A DNA stretch of 64,000 bases from Hericium rajendrae (GCA_033439255.1 CM065891.1:1178001-1242000), one strand, 5' to 3'; numbered from the stretch's first letter, positions 43,203 to 55,842 are shown. The notes: a model not told the origin generated them from the letters alone. Translations and numbers: made by a program.

Positions 43203-44013
43203 TCACCATCCGAGGCAATGCCATTGGCCTAGCCCCCCGTCATCATCTTCGACTGAACAGGGCAGCATCGGCCCTGCGGCAATGATTCGAATCCGAGCGC
43301 GAAGAGGTGCCAGCCGTGCCTTCAAGACCGTCAGAAGAGAGTTCTGCCTCGGACTATGCGCGCAGGCGGACATCGTCGTCGAGGATGAGGACAGCGATGA
43401 AAGCAGGTGCGATGCTGCCGCTGAGCGCGATGCCGCACCCACCGTCTCAGCATCCACTCACTGTCGTACGGAGATAGGGAATTCAGTGCCCCGTTCATCC
43501 TCAGAGAAGGAGCGCGTTCCATGATGGAGACCGACTCGCTTTGAGGGTGGCGATTCCATATGATGTCGGAGTCGGAGAATAGGAAAGGGGATATCATCAT
43601 GGTCTTGCGAAAATAGTATGCGCGCAATCGAATCTGAGTTCGAAGCCGATACTTGGCCGGCCTCCTGTGATAAAAAGCAGGGATGTGAGGAGCACTGAGG
43701 GATTATCGAGAGGGGTCACAAATAACACCATTAGTTGTTCCCTAATGCTGGATTCATGCAAAGAAGTAGAGCGACACAATGTGGGTGAGGAAGAGGCTGC
43801 AGAGCGGCCGCGTGTATAAGAGGGCTTCTGAGAATGATATGGTGTAGGAGCCAATGTACTGTCAGATGGCATAAATGGGCCTGGTGCTGGAAGCGATGCC
43901 CGCTCAAGTAATTCAGGTGTTATGGTGGGTGGGAGAGGCTCAGCAAGCTCGAAACTAGTGCTTGGTTCCCGTTCTTTCCACGATCGAGCGAGATCGATGC
44001 GGCAACCTCTCGA
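43203..44013 (-). CDS. Unrecognised multi-exon gene, 5' end not resolved
   Basis: Read on the minus strand, a frame opens after an acceptor (CAGCTAG) at 44014 with SRGCRIDLARSWKEREPSTS. It continues FELAEPLPPTITPELLERAS and GPFMPSDSTLAPTPYHSQKP, crosses an intron (GTGTTATTTGTG to TATCACAG), reads SNSDSIARILFSQDHDDIPF and ESPPSKRVGLHHGTRSFSED, crosses a second intron (GTGAGTGG to GCGCATAG), and ends with RQNSLLTVLKARLAPLRARI and QWHCLGW at the TGA at 43203. Three segments joining in frame through good splice sites support a real gene. The protein is Pro/Ser-rich with no domain I can name. The first exon, upstream of a T-rich stretch at 44041-44050, is unclear. Confidence 0.45.
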
Positions 44014-45303
44014 CTAGCTGAGAAGTCTCATCTATGGTAAGAAAAAAAAATTAAAAGAGCCATAGGTGAATCAAATGGTATATTTGACGTAGGAGACATA
44101 GTATCGACCACCTGTAAACAGCTTTATCGATGAAAGAATGAAAGCGGCGAACTTAGACTCGACAAGCTCGAAGGCTACTTAGTGCACGTGATGACATCGC
44201 GTGATTTTCTATGACAGGAAGGCGCGGGCCTATTGCGCCACTCCGAGTTCTCCCAGTCTCTCAACACAATACTCGACTCGTCCGTCATTGTGTTCGAGAG
44301 ACGGTCACCAGTCTACTTGACGCCAACAACTTCAAGCGGCGGCGTGTAAACAGGCCGGTTGATGGCGCGCCGGATACATTCGCCAGAGCTTTCAGAAAGA
44401 AACTCCAAGTCCATCTTGAGCTCGTCATGATCAAATGCCCATCACAGATACAAGATGTGTTGTGGACGTGTGTGGACTGATATGAGGAGCAGGTTACAAT
44501 CGACGCATTTTCCCAGAAATGTCCGCCACATCGACATTTTTGGACGCGCCAAATACGTACATTTCCAGATCCAACACAACTTCATCAACCACCCCTTGTT
44601 ACAGAAGGCGACACCTATTAGGCAGTCCATCGTGCTTCGGCCCTACACCATGCAGACGTCTGTAGTCATGTAGTCGTGTTTGGGGAGCCTGCACACGGCG
44701 ATAAGCTGCCCTACCATATCAGGCTGATATCCTGACCAAAATAGGATTTACTTCCAGTTAGTTCAGCGTGGATGAAATGAGCCTTAGACGATGCTTCGTG
44801 ATTCGAGTTTGTGCAAGACGGACTGGAAAGGCCAAGGAAAGGCCCGGCGGCATAGGAGAGCGGGTCACAGTGGTCCCAGGGAACTGGACGCGAGGAAGGC
44901 AATCTGAGGGGCTCCGGGGTCTCGTGCTTACGCAGATGCCGCGCGTAATAGCGTCGGACCGAGGATGCCGCCATGCCGCGGGAGACTGATACATATAGAG
45001 CAAGACATCAACAAGGTACAGACTATTACCGACACTATTCCACCATACAAACCCTGCGCACCTTCACTCGTATCCTCATATCCTCGTCCCCGCCCTCCCG
45101 TGCAGCTCGTGCTCACGGTCGTGGCATCACCTGGGACGCACCATCCACCACTCCTCTTCCCCTTTCCCCTCACCTGCCCCACTCGCGCCTTTCATTGACC
45201 CACCCGGCCGAGCGCATCAGATCCACACCCACACCATCCTCCTTTTCTCGGACATCGACCCTGCATCATTCACCATCATTGTCATCTCCTTTTCCCCGCC
45301 ACC
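44014..45303. promoter_or_regulatory. Region upstream of ERT1
   Basis: A single-exon minus-strand frame of 87 codons (44711-44974, MAASSVRRYYARHLRKHE...) could be a small gene but has no recognisable motif. Bases 45055-45303 are strongly C/T-rich (CTCTTCCCCTTTCCCCTCAC), the usual look of a fungal promoter and leader, ending with CGCCACC before the ERT1 ATG. Confidence 0.35.
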
Positions 45304-47452
45304 ATGAACCCACCGCTCGCAACCATCGCGCCCTCACTAGGCGTCAATCCCGCCTCTTTAACCAATGGCGGCACCCTACACGGCTCGCTTTCCCATATAC
45401 ACACGAATGGTTTCGCGAGTTCGTCTACCGACGCGAACGGCATTTCAAATCGCTCCAATTCCGCCGGAGGCAGCAAGAAACGGCGTTCCGAGGCTCTCGG
45501 GGGGCTGACCGACGCCCAGAAAAAAGATGTTGCGAAAAAGAAGAAGGCGAATCGGGCCTGTGTGCACTGTCAAAAAGCTCATCTAACCTGCGACGACTGT
45601 GAGCATATTTCGTGCATTCCCTCGCTGGACCGTCTTTGTCACTGTACTAATCTTGCCGCGATCGTGACGCGCCACCAGCCCGCCCGTGTCAGCGTTGTAC
45701 CAAACGTGGCATCGCCGACACATGCGTCGAGGGCCATCGCAAACGGGCAAAATACCTGCTCGATGAGGAAGAGCTCGGTATGCGCGTCTCCTTACCACTA
45801 TTCAACGTGACCCCTGAACCACGTGCTTTTCTTTCAGAGCAGCTAAAGAAACAGAAGACGGGCGCAGCCTCGAGTCCCAATATTAATGCCCCGCCTCCTG
45901 CCCCTGTGCCAACATGTACGATCGCCCCATCCTTTTCTCCCACCACATATTAATAGTTCATGCTACGTGCAGCTGAACCATTCCCTCCGAATGACCCTCT
46001 ATTCAACGTCCCCTACGACACCGCCTTCCCTTTTGGTTCAGAAGCTGCAAATCTGGAATATTCGATCCTCTCTGCCATCCTCGGCAACCCCTCTCCCGAG
46101 TCCCAGCATACGACATCACCACCTCCACATGCCGCCAGTCCATATACCTCAAGCTGGACCAATGACGTCCTCAGCTCCGCGCCTGACGGTGCAAGCGACT
46201 TTCTGACGTCGCCTGGCGGCTCGCGCGACATGTACGAGCCGGGCTCGTCATCGCTCGGCCTCGCGCTGGCAGCCGAGAATGCTAATGCTCGCGCGGGCAT
46301 GCCCACAACCGCCGCGGCGGCAGATTTCCTCGTGCCTCAGTCGCCGTATTCGGCTCCGGCACAGTTGCGCACCATGCCGGCAGAGCCGATGCTGTCGCCG
46401 CAGATGTACCACCACACGGAGAGCCCGCAGCCCGAGGGCGAGCCCCTGCATCCGCTCGCGCCGCGATGGCCACCATCGTCGACAGACTCGACGTACGTGT
46501 TTTCACCGGAGACGCTGTCGCGCTCGCGGCTATCGGCGTACAACTCGCTGTCGAACACGGACCCTGCGCGACAGCGGAGTGCACAGGAGGTGTATGACAA
46601 CGTGACGGCGCCATACGATTATACGGAGGGCTATCACTCGCTCATGAAGTATCTGCCTAAACGGTACGTGTGCGTCTTGCACTGCTGGGAGCGCGGCGCG
46701 CGTCATCTGGCCCCCCTGGCCGCCGCTTCCTATGCCCCCTGCGCTCCCGTGCTTCGTGACCGCGTCTAAGTATTGATTCGTCGGCTTGGATGATAAGATT
46801 CGAAAAGAACGACATCTTGCGCATCGTGCGGGCGCTCGCGATCTTCCGACCGTCGCTGATTGCTCTGCAAATGCCGCTGTCGGAAGAGGACGAGGTGTTC
46901 GTGGAGAAGTGCTTCCAGCGATCGATCGTGGTGCGTCTTCCCGGTCTGGATCAATCTGATGCCGGGGCTCACTACCCCGCATTAGGAACTGGACAAGCTG
47001 ATCTCGTATAGCGGCACGCCCACAGTCGTGTGGCGGCGCACGGGCGAGATATGTCTTGTCGGGCCGGAATTCTGCATTCTGACGGAGTGGTCGAAGGAAG
47101 AGCTCCTTGGGAAAAAGAAGTATATCTGGGAGGTACGCCTTCCCGCGATGTCCTGCTATCCCCGGACACGTTCTCAAGTCACATGCCTGCTCAGCTGTTC
47201 GAGAACCAATCCGTCGTGGAATATTGGGAGAACTTTGCTACGCACGCCTTTGAAAACACAACGCAGTCGGTGTACTCGCACTGTGTGCTGCTGAAGCCGT
47301 CCGGCGTGCCCGTGCCCGCCACGTTCTGCTTCTCCATCCGCCGCGACATCTTCGATCTGCCCAGTTTGGTCATCGGTGAGCCTTTTCTGGCTGCGGATTG
47401 GATTGTCGCTGAGCTGCTGGCCCGTTTAGGACAATGGCTTCCCCTTCTTTGA
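45304..47452 (+). CDS. ERT1: Transcription activator of gluconeogenesis, ERT1/AcuK family
   Basis: Eight exons (45304-45598, 45679-45777, 45838-45915, 45973-46663, 46798-46930, 46986-47132, 47195-47375, 47430-47452) join in frame to 548 residues. Near residue 90 lies a Zn(II)2Cys6 DNA-binding domain: ACVHCQKAHLTCDDSRPCQRC followed by TKRGIADTC, spacing C-x2-C-x6-C-x5-C-x2-C-x8-C. It is followed by HRKRAKYLLDEEEL. After a Ser/Pro-rich linker comes DYTEGYHSLMKYLPKRFEK and a PAS-like domain (GTPTVVWRRTGEICLVGPEF, LFENQSVVEYWENFA, QSVYSHCVLLKPSGVPVPA) ending IGQWLPLL, as in the family. These regulators act in the nucleus to induce gluconeogenic genes such as PEPCK on non-fermentable carbon. No defect is seen. 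The only doubt is the exact boundary of the third intron. Confidence 0.92.
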
Positions 47453-47938
47453 GGTATGGGCGCCGCTGCTTCGGCGCTGGGACTGTTGCTATTTGCTCTT
47501 TGTATACGTTCTGAGGTGTATTGCCTGTATACTATCAATAACCCCTAATGTCGAAAAGTATCTCTTACTTTCAATTCTCCTCGCGTCGAGTCCGTGGGAA
47601 TCCGTTCAGCTCAGGCGACCAGGTCTGACTGAAGATAAGAAATGCACCCACCTTCACGTGGAGACCCCAGGCAGACCCTCGTGTCGTCTCATACGAAATG
47701 GAGAAACGCCCCTTGCGCACACGTACTATGACCGGCGCAGATAGCGCAGCGGCCTTTCAGCAACCTGATACACGTAGAAAGCCAGGAAGTCCACAGGCAA
47801 CAGATATCATAATGAACACAACCGCGCGGCTGCCATCTCTATGCACCAGTCCGAATCCAACAGCCAGGATACACGGCCCAGGCCTGCTTCCCCCTTCCCC
47901 ACGCTTCTTTCTGCGCCTGCGCCAAATTGGAGGAACAC
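47453..47938. other. Convergent 3' intergenic region
   Basis: ERT1 (plus) and PRA1 (minus) end towards each other here. No gene or repeat is visible. Confidence 0.4.
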
Positions 47939-48819
47939 CTACACGCTCTCCTGCACGGCCGAGTATTCACTCTCGATGCCGGGCTCGACGAGCGTCGCGT
48001 GCCCGATGATGAGCACGCCCGACGCGCCGACGAGCCAGAAGAATGTGCCGAGCGGCGACGACCACCACAGCAGCGGGAGCCCGATCACGAACAGGCCTAT
48101 GTACAGCGACTTCTGCGTCACCACGTGGTCGCCGACCTGCATCGGCTCGGGACCTAGTACATCCCATCGGGCGCACGGTTAAATATAGCGGCGAGAAGGC
48201 GAGATGGCATGGAAGGGGGCGTATGAAAATGACATGGCGGTGAAGAGGGGGTCAGCGGCGAGTAGCGGAGACACGGGAATGGGGGGACGCGCACCCCATT
48301 TGTTGATTGCCGCGAAGCCGCCGATGAGGAAGCCGAGCGAGAGCAGCAGAAGCGGGTTCGTGATCCTGGTAGATAGGTGGATATGGGAGGTGAGCTGCGC
48401 ACGCGTGGGCGGTCTGAGAGCGGGCTTACATGGCATAGACAGCCAGCACCGCGACGATGAGGCCATAGTTGCCTGCAGCCGCATTCGATCAGCATCGGCA
48501 CGATACGAAGAATGTGCATGGCAATGAGACGGACCGGAGAAATAGCGGGTATTGTATGATATGCGCTGCAGGCCCGAGTAATGGGTCAGGATGCGTAAGG
48601 AATGTGAAAAGGGAAGGCACTGACCGAGACGGCCTGGTTGAAGTCGCTTGGCCGCGATACCCGGTTGTGGTCAAAGAACTCCTGCGGCGGACGGAGCGCA
48701 CTGAGGCGGGTTTCCTACACCCCAGAAGTCCATTCAGCATCGAATTGTCCGTCTCAGAACACCTCCGGACGCACGCGGAAGGATTTGAGAGTATCGGCGG
48801 CGCGCAGCGCAAATTCCAT
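47939..48819 (-). CDS. Prenylated Rab acceptor, PRA1 family
   Basis: The ATG at 48819 begins MEFALRAADTLKSFRVRPE, spliced to ETRLSALRPPQEFFDHNRVS and RPSDFNQAVS, which is the characteristic cytosolic entry of PRA1 proteins. A middle exon gives hydrophobic sequence (NPLLLLSLGFLIGGFAAINK). The last exon reads VGDHVVTQKSLYIGLFVIGL, PLLWWSSPLGTFFWLVGASG, VLIIGHATLVEPGIESEY, ending VQESV at 47939. The two pairs of hydrophobic segments fit the four-pass topology of the family. PRA1 proteins sit in Golgi/ER membranes and help deliver prenylated Rab GTPases. It shares a 284-bp divergent promoter with CDC26. Intron positions are partly approximate. Confidence 0.85.
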
Positions 48820-49103
48820 GTTTGAATCTCGGGGACGAAACGGATTACGAATGTGGGGAAGACGAGGCGTGGTGGAACAGTAGTAGCGTTAACGGTGGCG
48901 AAGGGAGAGTACTAGTAAGTAGGTAAAGTTTGGCGGTGCAAGCGTCGTGTCAAACCCTTGTTGGCGGCGCGCAAATAGACGCCCGCACCGCCTTGTTGTT
49001 TGCTATTGTGCTCCGCAGCAGTACACCATTGTCCGCCACCACCATTCATCACCATCGACATCTTTTCTCTCTGTGATCGTGCGGTCGACTCTTGGACGCG
49101 ACC
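48820..49103. promoter_or_regulatory. Bidirectional promoter between PRA1 and CDC26
   Basis: Only 284 bases separate the two start codons. The CDC26 side carries CACCACCATTCATCACCATC and a C/T-rich leader. No TATA box is obvious. Confidence 0.5.
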
Positions 49104-49331
49104 ATGATTCGCCGCGATCCAACCCTCATCCCGATGAGCGACGCCGACGTGCAGGACATCCGCGAGCTCGTGGCGCGCAAGAAGGCGGAGCTCGCGAGCG
49201 CGAAGGGCAAGGACAAGGATGCGTTGCAGGCACCTCCGCAGCAGCAGCAGCAGCCGTTCGTGGCGGCCGAGGACGCGCAGAAGAAACGGGAGGCAATGAC
49301 GAAGAATGAGAGATTGGGAATTCAGTCATGA
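49104..49331 (+). CDS. Anaphase-promoting complex subunit CDC26
   Basis: An intronless frame of 75 residues starts MIRRDPTLIPMSDADVQDIR. It is rich in Lys/Glu in the middle, has a run of Gln (PPQQQQQPF) and ends KKREAMTKNERLGIQS. The M-hydrophobic-RR-x-PT start and the late R-x-x-M-x-x-x-x-R-(I/L)-G pattern match the small APC/C subunit CDC26 (Apc12), whose N-terminus threads through the TPR groove of Cdc16/Apc6 to stabilise the complex. An upstream in-frame TTG is not used; the ATG at 49104 sits in GACCATGA context. The match is to remembered family sequence, and the protein is short, so some doubt remains. Confidence 0.7.
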   Translation: MIRRDPTLIPMSDADVQDIRELVARKKAELASAKGKDKDALQAPPQQQQQPFVAAEDAQKKREAMTKNERLGIQS

Positions 49332-50092
49332 TGGTCATGTGCGGTCGCCGACATCGATGCAGTGAGATTCGTTTTCATCTTCTGGCTTGAAATGTCGATA
49401 TTGAACGAAGGCATGTGTAGGCTACTCGGTTCCAGGCAGGTCAGGAAAACCCACGTCCTACATGGCCGGCGAGTCCAATTGGCGGCAGCCTGCAAAGGAG
49501 TCCCATCGATAGCATTCTCATGCACAAGGCTCGGCTCGTCCATCATTGGGTTCGAGGGAGATGTCACTAGTGTGGACGACATTGCCAGGTTTCCGACCTG
49601 CCCACGTCTCCCATGGGGAAAGGCAGCCTGTGCGAGATTGGATGGGTCTCTTGATCAATGATATACGTTAGTGCCAATTCTGATGCAAACCCGCATACCA
49701 GGATTCTGCATCGTATGTATTAGAGCCAAATATAATCCATCGTACTCGTAATCTCAGTAAATGTCCACTCTTTGGGAGACGCCGATGCTATGGCAATCAA
49801 CCTGCGTTATTGTTTCTGAGCAAAAATGGTCCGCGGCCTGACAATACTTTGAACCTGTCCGTCTGAATCACGTACGGCACACATTGACACGATCTGGAGG
49901 CTAAGTACCTACTAAGTCGCCTATTGTATATTGAGGATATCTGTCTGAAGGTGTCCGGGTGTCTTGCGAAGCAATGGATTACAGCTCATGGAGAAATGAT
50001 ATGACTACATAGATACGAGATGTAGATCAGAAAGCCGATCCCTTCCCGTGCAAACGACCCTCGAGGATCCGGGTATGGAACCTTCTCCCGAC
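49332..50092. other. Convergent 3' intergenic region
   Basis: CDC26 (plus) and PEX5 (minus) end on either side. A plus-strand frame at 49362-49661 has no recognisable content. Confidence 0.4.
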
Positions 50093-52823
50093 TCAGAATT
50101 CCGTTGTAGGGCTCTCCAGACGCGTTCGAATGCCTGCAATACAACGTGCGGTCTCTCGAATGAGAACTGGCACCCTTGAATAGCGAAAAACCTGACACGC
50201 ACCGTCCAAATCCTGGGTATCACAGAGGGACGCCAGGTCGGCGCGTTGCATGTACAACGCGGCAGTCCGCAAACTGTCCCAAAGCGCGCTGGATGTCACG
50301 CCCCGAATGGCACTGTCCGACGTGCTGGTGCTATCGCTATCTTGCAGAACGAGCGCATCTAGGATATGGTGTGCTGCTTCCTCGTAGCGCTGGAGACAGA
50401 AACGAGTAAGGATCCAGGTACTACACGTGAGCGAGGCAAAAGGCATACGTACCCGAAGATTGATGCAGGATATCCCCAAGTTGAATCTAGACAGGAGATC
50501 GTTGATCATCGGTAGTTCACCGAGGGTACGATCGGACTGACCTTGCGCGTATGTATGCAGGGTTGAGCTCGAGCGCCTGATAGTAATATGATGTCGCCTC
50601 ATCCGCACGCCCGCTGTTCGCCATCGTCGCTCCCACCCGGTTATACAACTGCCAATCCTGCAATTTGCACCGGCGGAGAAAAACCGGTCAATATCCCCTC
50701 TACGAGTCACTCGCGGGAAAACAGCCGACGCACCTCGGGCCGTACGGACAACGCAGCCCTGAAGCAGTCTTGCGCTTTGCCGTAATCCTCGTTCGTGTTG
50801 AGAAGCACGGCCAGGGCGACCTGAATGTCCGCGTCCAACTGGCCAACCGTCGCCTCGCTACGTGCCATCGCGATCAAGCACCCGATCAGCTCCTCGAAGT
50901 TTCCGTCCGCCGGTGCCTTCTGCACGGACGCCCAGTACGCGGCGACAGCGCCCTCGTACTGCGTGTTGCGCTCGACCCACGAGCGCACGGCGCCCTGCGT
51001 TCCCACCCTGTCTCCCTCGTTCGTGTACGAAATGGCAAGCGCGAGCCAGGAAGGCATATGCGTCGGGTCGAGCTCCAGTGCACGTCGCAGAGCATCGATG
51101 GCTTTCGTCTCGCGCTCATTCTCTTGCTGCTTGACGCCGAGTTCGAACCAGGCCCGCGCATCGGTGGGATCGCGCTGCACGGCTGCTTCGAGCTGCAATA
51201 CGCTCTGAAGCAATCATATGGGCTCAACGGATGCATAAAGTTGCCATAATGCTGCGCACCTCGAAGAGCGGTTGCTGCTCGGCGAAATGTAGCGAATGAT
51301 GTCGAGTGACATCGGCGGAGCGTGCTCCAGCCAGGTATGGGTTCCCTTGTTGGAACTGGTAATTCTGTACGGATCTGATTCCGGATGCCGTTGCTTCGAA
51401 CGCATCCCAATCCGACTGCAGAGCACCCCACTCCGCCTTCATATTATCCTGATGAGTAGCAGCGGGTACAGGTCCGGTGTGGTGACGATTCCAGTAGTCG
51501 ATGTACTCCTTGTTCTCCTGGTTGAAGTACGCCTCATTCGGGTCTATTGCGGTAATGCCCGCGGTCTCAGACAATGCTGTTGCGTCCTCAGCCGGCCTTT
51601 GCACGCTCGATAAGTTCTGGCGTAGCGCCGCTGTCGACCCCATCTCCACAGGTACGGTAGGTACACCAGGGTTGATGGCTCTGCCCTTGCCTTTCACGTC
51701 GACAGTAGCAGAGGATGTGAAGTCGCTCGCCCATCCGCTTGCATTAGATTGACTGGCCTGGGTATTTGGCACCATGGTGTTGCCCTCGACAACCATCTCA
51801 CGATCTCGGAGCTGTCGCATGAGCCCTAAAAACTCGCTTTTCTGAAACTTCTCGCTTTGTTCGTGCTGCACCGTGTCAATAAGGAGGCCGGCTGTACGTG
51901 CGAGGTCATCAGCATCCTGGGGTCGAGAAGCTTCGACGACTGCTTCTGTGGTTGGTGTAGATTCTGAGACAACCGGTAGTATTGCTTTAAACTGGTCATC
52001 CCATTGCTGCTCTATAACGATATGAGGTCAATGTAAGGGAGCGATGAATATGACTGCCCCATACGATCGATTTGCCGAGAGGTCTCTGGTATTTGATGCT
52101 GTTGGATCAGCGGCGAAAAGGCGGACATTTGGTTCATGTGGAAAGGAGACATCTGCGATTGAAAACCTAAGGACGAAACAAGTCAACAACGACGAAAGAC
52201 CGATTAAGACGTATTTAAACATGTTCTTACGCATAGAGGCAGTGAAATTGGGCTGCAGTGGACCCTGCTGTTGCTCTTGATGAACGGCGACCGGGCTCGA
52301 TGCCTGAGCCGATTGCCCTACAGTGTGCTTAGGCGTCTGGACCGCGAAGTCCGCAGCCCATGCAGCAAGTGGTGGTGGAGTGTGAGAGACCTGCGGCTGG
52401 CCTGATGCCAATGTCGGTGCATGCGAGTGAGAGTACGGCAACGAGGACCTGAGCCCGGCGAGATTGAACAACGAAGAGCCAGCGACGGGCGCAGAAGTTG
52501 TTGTCTTGTTCTCAAAGAACTGCGCTGCTTCCTGGAGGAACTCGGGCCTTGCATGTTGTTCTGTCCTAAACGTCTGAGCGGTAAAAGTAAATCAGCGGCT
52601 TGGCACACAATGGGCAACAGCGGTATAGACACACCTCACGCGACGGCCCTGCCCTTCCAGCACCAAAATAATCCTAAAACGATAGGTATTAGACATGCGA
52701 AAGACGACAAGAAGAGACACGCACCTGTTGAAGCCCTCTGTCCTGGTCAAACCGCTTCGCAAGGCCCTGCAGGGGATTGACAGGCCCGCAATCGGCGCCG
52801 CTAATTAGCATAGGCAAAGACAT
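50093..52823 (-). CDS. PEX5: Peroxisomal targeting signal 1 receptor, PEX5
   Basis: The ATG at 52823 starts MSLPMLISGADCGPVNPLQG, then LAKRFDQDRGLQQ; the CGP...NPL...F.QDR block with its Cys is the conserved export/ubiquitination site. Downstream are WxxxF motifs for PEX14/PEX13 binding: WAADF, WDDQF and WASDF. SEKFQKSEFLGLMRQLRDRE and VVEGN follow, typical of the linker. The C-terminal half holds TPR repeats, for example DPTDARAWFELGVKQQENER and DALRRALELDPTHMPSWLAL, and DYGKAQDCFRAALSVRPE. The protein ends CDTQDLDG, an intron (GTGCGT to TTGCAG), then IRTRLESPTTEF with TGA at 50093. PEX5 binds PTS1 cargo in the cytosol and carries it into peroxisomes. About eight introns; no defect seen. The gene faces away from the F-box gene. 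Confidence 0.9.
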
Positions 52824-53267
52824 CGTCGACAATAACTAGAATGATATGTTCCTTTACAAAACGGCTGGTGCAAAGTGTCCTGGTGCGGTGAGAGTGCGTT
52901 GTCGACGAGCCCGCTTCGACTCCCAGATTGGCTGCCGATGACACGGCGGGGTAAACACGTGCAACTCGCCGGGGCGGTTCGGTCAAGTCTCGGTCATCGG
53001 AGACAGACTGCTGAATTACACCAACGACCCTCAACATTCGAAAACACAACGCATACAGAGTGATTACAATCAAGAAAAATATCTGTTGAGTATGCACCGA
53101 CGATGTTCTGACTTTTTCACTTCCCGAGAGGCATCCGGGAAAGCGGCCAACGGTCGGCGCTTCAGCACCAGCGCTCAATTGCCCATTTGACATCAGGATG
53201 TCTGGCACGACATCTGGTCAGGCCTGATTCACACAGACATTACAGTATCTTTCTACACAAGAGTGCC
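52824..53267. promoter_or_regulatory. Divergent promoter region of PEX5 and the F-box gene
   Basis: 444 bases separate the two start codons. No gene is visible and no strong motif is recognised. Confidence 0.4.
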
Positions 53268-55090
53268 ATGGCCCCAAGATCGCAACCTCTGTCCTTTCCT
53301 TCGGAGCTCCTGATAATGGTGCTGCAACATTTGGGTTACGAAGACTTGATCATCTGCTCGATGGTGCGTGTGCTTAATAGATGTTTCAGCAAGATTGCCC
53401 TCTAAATGACCATTCTAGGTGTGCAAACGCTTCCATAATCTCGTCAAAGAGGCTGTGGAGCTTTCATACATCGTCGAGCTTGGTGTTGATGGATTTGTCG
53501 ATGGCGCACCCAGCGATTTGAGCACAGGCGAACGTCTGCAAATCCTCCTTGACCTTCGCAAACGCTGGCGCACCTTGGACTGGGTGAAGCGAGAATCCAT
53601 CAAGCCGCATCCAACAAGGCGAAGATATAATAATATGTATTACGCTCAAGGAATATTCTCACAGGTCATGCGCCTGAGCAGCGAGGAGGGCCAACATGAC
53701 TATTCGGTTTTCTCTACGGTATTTCCAACCCGTGCGACCGATGCCGCAGAGTACGGTTCTTCTGGCGAAGACGACCATCTGTGGTTCCGCACCTTTTGCA
53801 CGGATCCTGCTGCAGATGTCATCATTTTTGCAGCGATGGAGAGCCAGGTCCTCCATGGCGAGCAACTAGGGACCCAGTCGCTCACATCGTATCTCTCCTT
53901 TGTTCCCAGAACCCTCAGCTCGAACGGCAGTAGCCCACATCCATTGTGCCGGTCCGAGTGTCTCCATCTCATGGGGTACCCTTCTGCGATTCTGGACCCT
54001 CAGATTGCAGGAGAAATGGTTGGCATCACAGCCCTCACCGGCTCGAGAGGTTCCATTGTGATCTGCAATTGGCAGTCGGGTGAACTGGTTGTCGTATGTA
54101 TTCCCTTCTATATGATGACGCATTGTATATCTCCTGACTACTCGTCGATGGGCGCAGAGGATGACATCCCTCGATGACCATCCGTGGTTGGTCAGAGACT
54201 TCACGTTTCTCAGCTGTCGGTCATTCGTATTGTCCGCGCAGCGTTGGAAATCACGCATTCGGGAAAGCTCTGCTATTATTCACATTCTGTGATGATTCCT
54301 CGGACGGTGTGCCATGGACAGTTGCTACTGGCGCAGTCAAGCATGTCGTCACTCTTCTTCTCCCAGAAGTCGCTGAAGGACAACATCCCTCAGGTTACAT
54401 CAACACCACATCCTGCGCCTCTTACCGCCCTCCCGGCCTCCCTTTCAAGGTTGAAAATCCAAGTCGCATTCTGATGTACGATGCGGGCGCAAGTGCCAAT
54501 CCGTTAAGTGTGAGGATAGTGGTTCATACCGACGTATTCACCAAAGCCAGGAAGCTTTTGTCAACGGACTCCAGCGGACAAGAACGCTGTATACCATGGG
54601 ATGCCTGGGGCCCAGAATATACCCGCATATTCACACACAGTTTTGTCGACTTTCCACAAAAGTAGGTATTCATTTTGACTGCACCCCAGCTGCTGATGCT
54701 CAGTACTGTTGACAATCGAAGAGCTGTCCACGGAGAGCGAGTGGTCATGCAACTGACGGAGGCTGAAGATGCAGACATCAGGCCGTCTACGTACTTGATG
54801 GATTTCAATCGTCGCGCGCATCGTCGACGAATGGCCTCAGGCGATCAAGATCCCGTACTCGTTACCGAGCCCACAACCGTGGAATCACCCTTGTTTACCA
54901 GGCCAATCACAACTTCACTCCCGTTTATCATGGTTCGCATTCCAGATGCGGATTTGTACAGTGGCTTTTTGTTGGACGAACAGCGTTTGTTGGGTCTCAA
55001 GGTGATTGTCCAAATAACCTCGATATATTGTTGCTTAATTTCGAGTAGGGACTCAACCCAGTCCAAGAGCTTGAAACTCTTGTCTTCTGA
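53268..55090 (+). CDS. F-box protein, paralog 1
   Basis: The ATG at 53268 begins MAPRSQPLSFPSELLIMVLQ, HLGYEDLIICSM, an intron, then VCKRFHNLVKEA: a complete N-terminal F-box, which in known proteins binds Skp1 in SCF ubiquitin ligases. The rest has no repeat motif I recognise but matches the second copy at 62339 closely, e.g. YYAQGIFSQVMRLSSEE, PRTLSSNGSSPHPLCRSE, GYINTTSCASYRP, IPWDAWGPEYTRIF. The last exons read STYLMDFNRRAHRRRM and end GLNPVQELETLVF at 55088. Comparison with the second copy shows one extra A at the AAA of 54248-54250, which breaks the frame. Such F-box proteins of unknown target are numerous in basidiomycetes. Confidence 0.75.
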
Positions 55091-55203
55091 GGTCAAAGAT
55101 GCGCCAAGGAACCCTGACTTATCCGCATGACTTCTATCCATCAGTTATTTACACTCAGCACCATGAAAGAGGAACATGTCTGTGTGGACATAGAAATGCG
55201 TGT

Positions 55204-55640
55204 CAGGTTGTTCGAGGTACCCGAAAATGATAACGACGCTGCGAGCGTCGACAAGCCAGGGAAGACCGCCTCGCGCGATCGAGGCATAGCGCGACGTCGA
55301 CCGCGACAGCTGTAGCCTTCATTCTATAGCACTGCAGTCACGGCGCGTCAATCATAGTAGATCACTCTGTAGTGAAGTAGGGAGTGGTAGTTACATAACG
55401 CCCGAAATGCGTATCTCCCGACTCTGGCATCCACTCTGGGAGGGATGTGAAATAGGAATGCTGAGTGAAACCATTCGCATCTCGGCGTCTCCGCTTCGGA
55501 ACTTGTTAAGAAACGATATATTCTGTCCTTGTCCATCTTGCGGTCAGCATATATACCTTGTGGAACATACGGTAGTTTCCTCAAGCTCATTATGGAGAGA
55601 TTATTCCCCGCACAAATGGGTGCCCGTACGTGACTCATTC
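55204..55640 (-). pseudogene. Dispersed gene-like element, copy C (inverted)
   Basis: On the minus strand this segment contains VGRYAFRALCNYHSLLHYR, the AGAGTGAT(A/C)TACTA word at the same junction as copies A and B, and a nucleotide match to the VDVALCL, LPWL, VDARSVVIIFGYLE block, with a frame change within it. It lies between the F-box gene and BRE1, in the opposite orientation to copies A and B. The part beyond about 55470 (MDKDRIYRFLTSSEAETPRC) is not shared visibly. Confidence 0.45.
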
Positions 55641-55842
55641 CACGCTCGATAAAAGCAGTGAGAAATATGATATCCCAGGAAAATATTACAGGTCAATCAA
55701 ACGTGCACAAAGTAATAATTACCGCACAATAGGATGCGGCTAGTCAATAAGATACAATGAACGTCCCCAGACAGCACCGGGAGAACATGTGGAGTAGATG
55801 TCATGAACGTCCGTCTGTCTATGATCCGTAGAGGTACCATCA

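Noticed and set aside
49092-49103. Extended N-terminus of CDC26 starting at 49092
   Set aside because: The codon there is TTG; the family starts at the ATG at 49104 with MIRR.
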